Source: Oscillospiraceae bacterium
GTDB taxonomy: Bacteria; Bacillota_A; Clostridia; Oscillospirales; Oscillospiraceae
Reading direction: 5' to 3'
Assembly (NCBI GenBank): GCA_017415945.1
Contig: JAFQDR010000214.1
Coordinates: 1 to 5,702 of the forward strand
DNA: 5,702 nt
Below the pieces are notes generated by a model. That model did no database searches, was not told where the DNA came from, and saw only the letters and a list, made by a program, of their open reading frames with translations. This document shows, piece by piece, positions 5,489 through 5,702 of the stretch. Position 1 is the first letter of the stretch. Each line of letters begins with the position of its first letter. The position numbers and the translations under genes are program-made.

Positions 5489-5702
5489 GATTGCCACCGC
5501 TGATGGATGCCGGCGGTGTTGAGTCTGTCAAAATACTCCTACGGAGCATTTTGACAGAGAAGCCCCCGCTTACGCGATGGGCAAGCAGGTCTGCCGCGCG
5601 CATAATTTGTCCGCATTCTGCGAACAAATTCCACACTTGCAGACCTATTTGTATTTTTCGCTTCGTACATGCCGGCGCGAAAAATAGATTTGACTTTGTT
5701 TC
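5489..5702 (-). repeat. Structured non-coding element with nested hairpins, probably read leftward
   Basis: This stretch holds no convincing gene. Stems seen, in + coordinates: 5495-5500/5513-5518 (6 bp); 5524-5539/5543-5558 (16 positions, one A-C mismatch at 5535/5547, 3-nt loop); 5568-5573/5581-5586 (6 positions, one A-C mismatch); 5587-5594/5639-5646 (8 bp, perfect), enclosing 5604-5615/5619-5630 (12 positions, one C-A mismatch, 3-nt loop); and 5652-5661/5677-5686 (10 bp, perfect). Each mismatch becomes a G-U pair on the minus strand, pointing to a leftward RNA. The 9-mer ATGCCGGCG occurs near both edges (5507-5515 and 5669-5677). It may be a dispersed repeat, a structured RNA, or both. 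I cannot assign a known RNA family, and the right end may lie beyond the window. Confidence 0.65.

Noticed and set aside
4550..5497. 315-codon open frame on the minus strand opposite the peptidase
   Set aside because: The sense strand carries a complete C39-like active site, and the antisense product shows no recognisable domain.
5495..5518. Intrinsic terminator for the peptidase gene
   Set aside because: The 6-bp stem has a 12-nt loop and no T-run after it on the + strand; it fits better as part of the structured element.

Overview
The base composition is moderately GC-rich. Genes have strong AGGAGG-type ribosome binding sites, SigA-like promoters, membrane-anchored extracytoplasmic proteins and many short palindromic repeats between them. 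This suggests a Gram-positive member of the Clostridia, most likely an Oscillospiraceae/Ruminococcaceae-type gut bacterium. That assignment rests on style and recall and was not tested by a search.

Layout, left to right. The window opens inside a palindromic repeat (10-36). Two leftward genes follow: an extended SDR / NAD-dependent epimerase-like protein (68-976) and a SpoU/TrmH-family RNA 2'-O-methyltransferase (1167-1973). The 190 bp between them is largely filled by a 114-bp element with perfect 27-bp inverted arms (1027-1140). The methyltransferase has a near-consensus leftward promoter (2107-2136), and its leader carries a second kind of dispersed hairpin repeat. Divergently, four rightward genes follow: a 10-TM EamA/DMT-type transporter (2204-3040), a PfkB-family sugar/nucleoside kinase (3111-4040) ending at a clear intrinsic terminator (4054-4083), and a two-gene unit. 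That unit encodes a small membrane-anchored protein of unknown function (4125-4631) and a membrane-anchored C39-like cysteine peptidase (4652-5470). The last 230 bp has no convincing gene but is packed with nested hairpins.

How the genes work together: no single pathway links them. The methyltransferase and SDR may share a transcript, the transporter and kinase have near-identical promoters, and the last two genes look like an operon of surface proteins. The genes themselves are ordinary housekeeping/accessory types. The least explained part is the structured non-coding DNA. The right-hand element (about 5489-5702) has three hairpins whose only mismatches are A/C on the + strand, so they become G-U pairs in a leftward transcript. 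This hints at an RNA-level structure read from the minus strand. I see no CRISPR array, tRNA, rRNA, transposase or phage gene.
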